Program-made: the position numbers and the translations under genes
Shown here: piece by piece, positions 6,925-8,040 of the stretch
Layout: every line of letters starts with the position of its first letter
Numbering within the stretch: position 1 is the stretch's first letter
The notes under the pieces: generated by a model
The model's database searches: none
Seen by the model: only the letters and a program-made list of their open reading frames with translations
What the model was told of the DNA's origin: nothing
NCBI GenBank assembly: GCA_023457175.1
Contig: JAEWMM010000105.1
Coordinates: 1-8,040, forward strand
From: Bacillota bacterium
GTDB taxonomy: Bacteria; Bacillota; Clostridia; Oscillospirales; Ruminococcaceae
Direction: 5' to 3'
Length of the DNA stretch: 8,040 nt

Positions 6925-6950
6925 AAAGCGTCGGGTTTAACAGACCGACG
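6925..6950 (-). terminator. Possible weak terminator or attenuator after the NiaR-like gene
   Basis: On the minus strand CGTCGG pairs with CCGACG around a 10-base loop (6929-6950), followed by CTTTTAAT. The stem is short and the T-run has only four bases, so it may be a partial terminator that lets some transcription continue into the membrane-protein gene. Confidence 0.35.
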
Positions 6951-6972
6951 AATAAGCGTAAAGCCCCACAGA

Positions 6973-7695
6973 TTATTCTGACACCAGAATACCCGCCTCT
7001 TTAAGCGCCGCTGTCACGCGCTCAAAGCAGGCGCGGTCAGGGCAGCGCAGCGTGTGCAGGTGAATGCCGCCGGTTAAGAGCGACAGCGGCGAAGCTTCCG
7101 ACGCGGCCAGCGTCTTGACAAAGCGGTCGGCCTCAAAGCGAGAGCTGACCTGAAGCTGCCCGGTCAGTTGACCGTAGATGGGGTGCTCGACTATAACGTC
7201 TCGCACCGTCGCCCCCTGATCCACCACAATGTACAGCTCTTTAAGCAGCTGCTCGGTGTTCTCATGGCGGCAGGCGACGGTGTAATCCTGCGCCGCGCTG
7301 TCCGCAGCAGGTTCCATCAGATAGCCGCGCGGCGTCGCCAGCACCGGCGCGCCCGAGGCGCGCAGCAGCGCGATATCGCCGACAATAATCTGCCGGCTGA
7401 CGCGGAACTTGTCGGCCAGCGCCGAGGCGCTGACCGGCTCGGTCGTCTGCTCTAAAAGCTGTGCGAGGCTGCTGCGGCGCGAGGCTGCGCCCAGCCGCGA
7501 CAGCCGGTCGGAAACAGCCTTTCGCCTGCGGCCGGTTTGCTGCACGTCCAGCACATAGCCGTTTTCGGTCTGGCGCAGCATAGCCCCCTCGCCGACGTCT
7601 TTTGGCAGCGCTGACAGGGGAATGCGATGCTGCTGTTGCCGCTCGTCGATGCAGACGGCAAAGCCGCCTTCAATCCGGTCGATCGATAGAATCAT
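6973..7695 (-). CDS. niaR: DUF3006-NiaR fusion: nicotinate-responsive transcriptional repressor
   Basis: The 240-residue protein joins two families. Residues 1-~67 (ILSIDRIEGGFAVCID, then IPLSALPKDVGEGAML and a basic end RRRKAVSDRLSRL) match the small DUF3006 family, which normally stands alone next to a ComEC-like hydrolase gene. Residues ~73-240 are a complete NiaR-like regulator: an HTH_11 domain (~76-115, VSASALADKFRVSRQIIVGD), the conserved link LLRASGAPVLATPRGYL, and the 3H domain (~138-236) with H144, H171 and H212-x-H214. Known NiaR proteins bind nicotinic acid and a metal ion through the 3H domain and repress NAD synthesis and niacin uptake genes. ATG 7695 follows the upstream stop codon directly and has a strong AAAGGAGG. 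No in-frame ATG, GTG or TTG lies near the junction (~7470-7500), so the NiaR part has no evident start of its own. No NAD gene is in this window. Confidence 0.88.
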   Translation of the reverse strand: MILSIDRIEGGFAVCIDERQQQHRIPLSALPKDVGEGAMLRQTENGYVLDVQQTGRRRKAVSDRLSRLGAASRRSSLAQLLEQTTEPVSASALADKFRVSRQIIVGDIALLRASGAPVLATPRGYLMEPAADSAAQDYTVACRHENTEQLLKELYIVVDQGATVRDVIVEHPIYGQLTGQLQVSSRFEADRFVKTLAASEASPLSLLTGGIHLHTLRCPDRACFERVTAALKEAGILVSE

Positions 7696-8040
7696 TTACG
7701 CCGCCTCCTTTGCGTTGATTGCGTCGTCGATATTGTCTGCATTAATCCAGATGGCGCTGCCGTCGGTCGAAAAGGTGACGGCGCCGTTTAAATCGGTGCG
7801 GTAGACTGCCCCAAAGGCCGAGAGCCTGGTCAGTGCTTTTTGGTTTGGCAGGTTGTAGGAATTATCCCGCCCGCAGGAAATAACGCTGGCCACGGGGCTG
7901 ACCGCGTTTAAAAATGCCTGCTTGTTTGAGGTGTTGCTGCCGTGATGCCCCGCCACAAAAATATCGACCGAGACCGGCGCGTTGTTTTGCAGCAACGCCT
8001 GTTCCACCGCCGTCTCTCCGTCGCCGGTTATCAGAAACGA
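7696..8040 (-). CDS. ComEC-like metallo-beta-lactamase-fold hydrolase, C-terminal part (5' end outside window)
   Basis: The last ~114 residues of a metallo-beta-lactamase-fold protein of the ComEC/Rec2 C-terminal type. Visible family landmarks are FLITGDGETAVEQALL (the metal-binding Asp after LITG), IFVAGHHGSNTSN (7936-7947 encodes HHGS), VSPVASVISCG, and the final YRTDLNGAVTFSTDG strands. The usual N-x-Y-G-H-P motif near the end reads N-S-Y-N-L-P, with Leu in place of the conserved His. The frame is open to the right edge, so whether the full protein has ComEC membrane helices or is the short secreted or free enzyme cannot be seen; the neighbouring DUF3006 domain favours the short form, which is typically paired with it. 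It stops with TAA directly before the ATG of the fusion gene, so the two are one operon. Confidence 0.88.
   Translation of the reverse strand, partial: SFLITGDGETAVEQALLQNNAPVSVDIFVAGHHGSNTSNKQAFLNAVSPVASVISCGRDNSYNLPNQKALTRLSAFGAVYRTDLNGAVTFSTDGSAIWINADNIDDAINAKEAA
7704..7711 (-). promoter_or_regulatory. Strong ribosome binding site for the DUF3006-NiaR gene
   Basis: AAAGGAGG on the minus strand, 8 bases before ATG 7695, lies inside the last codons of the upstream gene. It fixes the start at the beginning of the DUF3006 part and couples the two genes. Confidence 0.85.

Noticed and set aside
6910..6972. Promoter for the membrane-protein gene (TTTACG, 16 bases, TTAAAC on the minus strand)
   Set aside because: The -10 match is poor and overlaps the small hairpin; not strong enough to annotate.
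1..8040. CRISPR array, insertion sequence, defence island, tRNA or riboswitch
   Set aside because: No regularly spaced repeats, transposase-like frames with terminal inverted repeats, cloverleaf or known aptamer patterns were seen; the hairpins present are explained as terminators.

Overview
This window looks like chromosomal DNA from a moderately GC-rich member of the Firmicutes, most likely class Clostridia (an Oscillospiraceae/Ruminococcaceae-type genome). The basis is the gene content (a DUF6449-type ABC permease, a NiaR-type 3H-domain regulator, a ComEC-like metallo-hydrolase next to DUF3006), strong AGGAG-type ribosome binding sites and compact intrinsic terminators. This placement is inference from gene families; no rRNA or tRNA is present to confirm it.

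Left part, plus strand (1-3272). The 3' end of an ABC transporter ATPase gene overlaps the gene for a nine-helix permease. The permease ORF stops at an in-frame TAG (2059-2061), and the same reading frame then runs on to 2709. The two pieces together look like one ~769-residue permease with an extracytoplasmic DUF6449-like region that has been interrupted by an amber codon. A short, divergent sigma-70-like protein follows, and a strong hairpin terminator closes the unit. Expression of the three genes as one operon is likely from their spacing.

Middle (3300-6120). A lone 70-residue membrane protein has its own -10 box and two perfect GxxxGxxxGxxxG glycine zippers. A full-length two-HKD cardiolipin synthase on the minus strand is divergent from an HD-domain phosphohydrolase on the plus strand; the 94-bp gap between them holds a good plus-strand promoter. 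Terminators sit at both outer ends of this divergent pair.

Right part, minus strand (6160-8040). Reading in the direction of transcription: the C-terminus of a ComEC-like metallo-beta-lactamase-fold protein, then, directly after its stop codon, a single gene that joins a DUF3006 domain to a complete NiaR-like nicotinate-responsive repressor, then a membrane-anchored protein of unknown function. The DUF3006-NiaR fusion and the amber-split permease are the two most notable observations. I saw no CRISPR array, insertion sequence, tRNA, rRNA or recognisable riboswitch. No gene-free stretch exceeds 300 bases; the longest gap is the 197 bases at 5963-6159.
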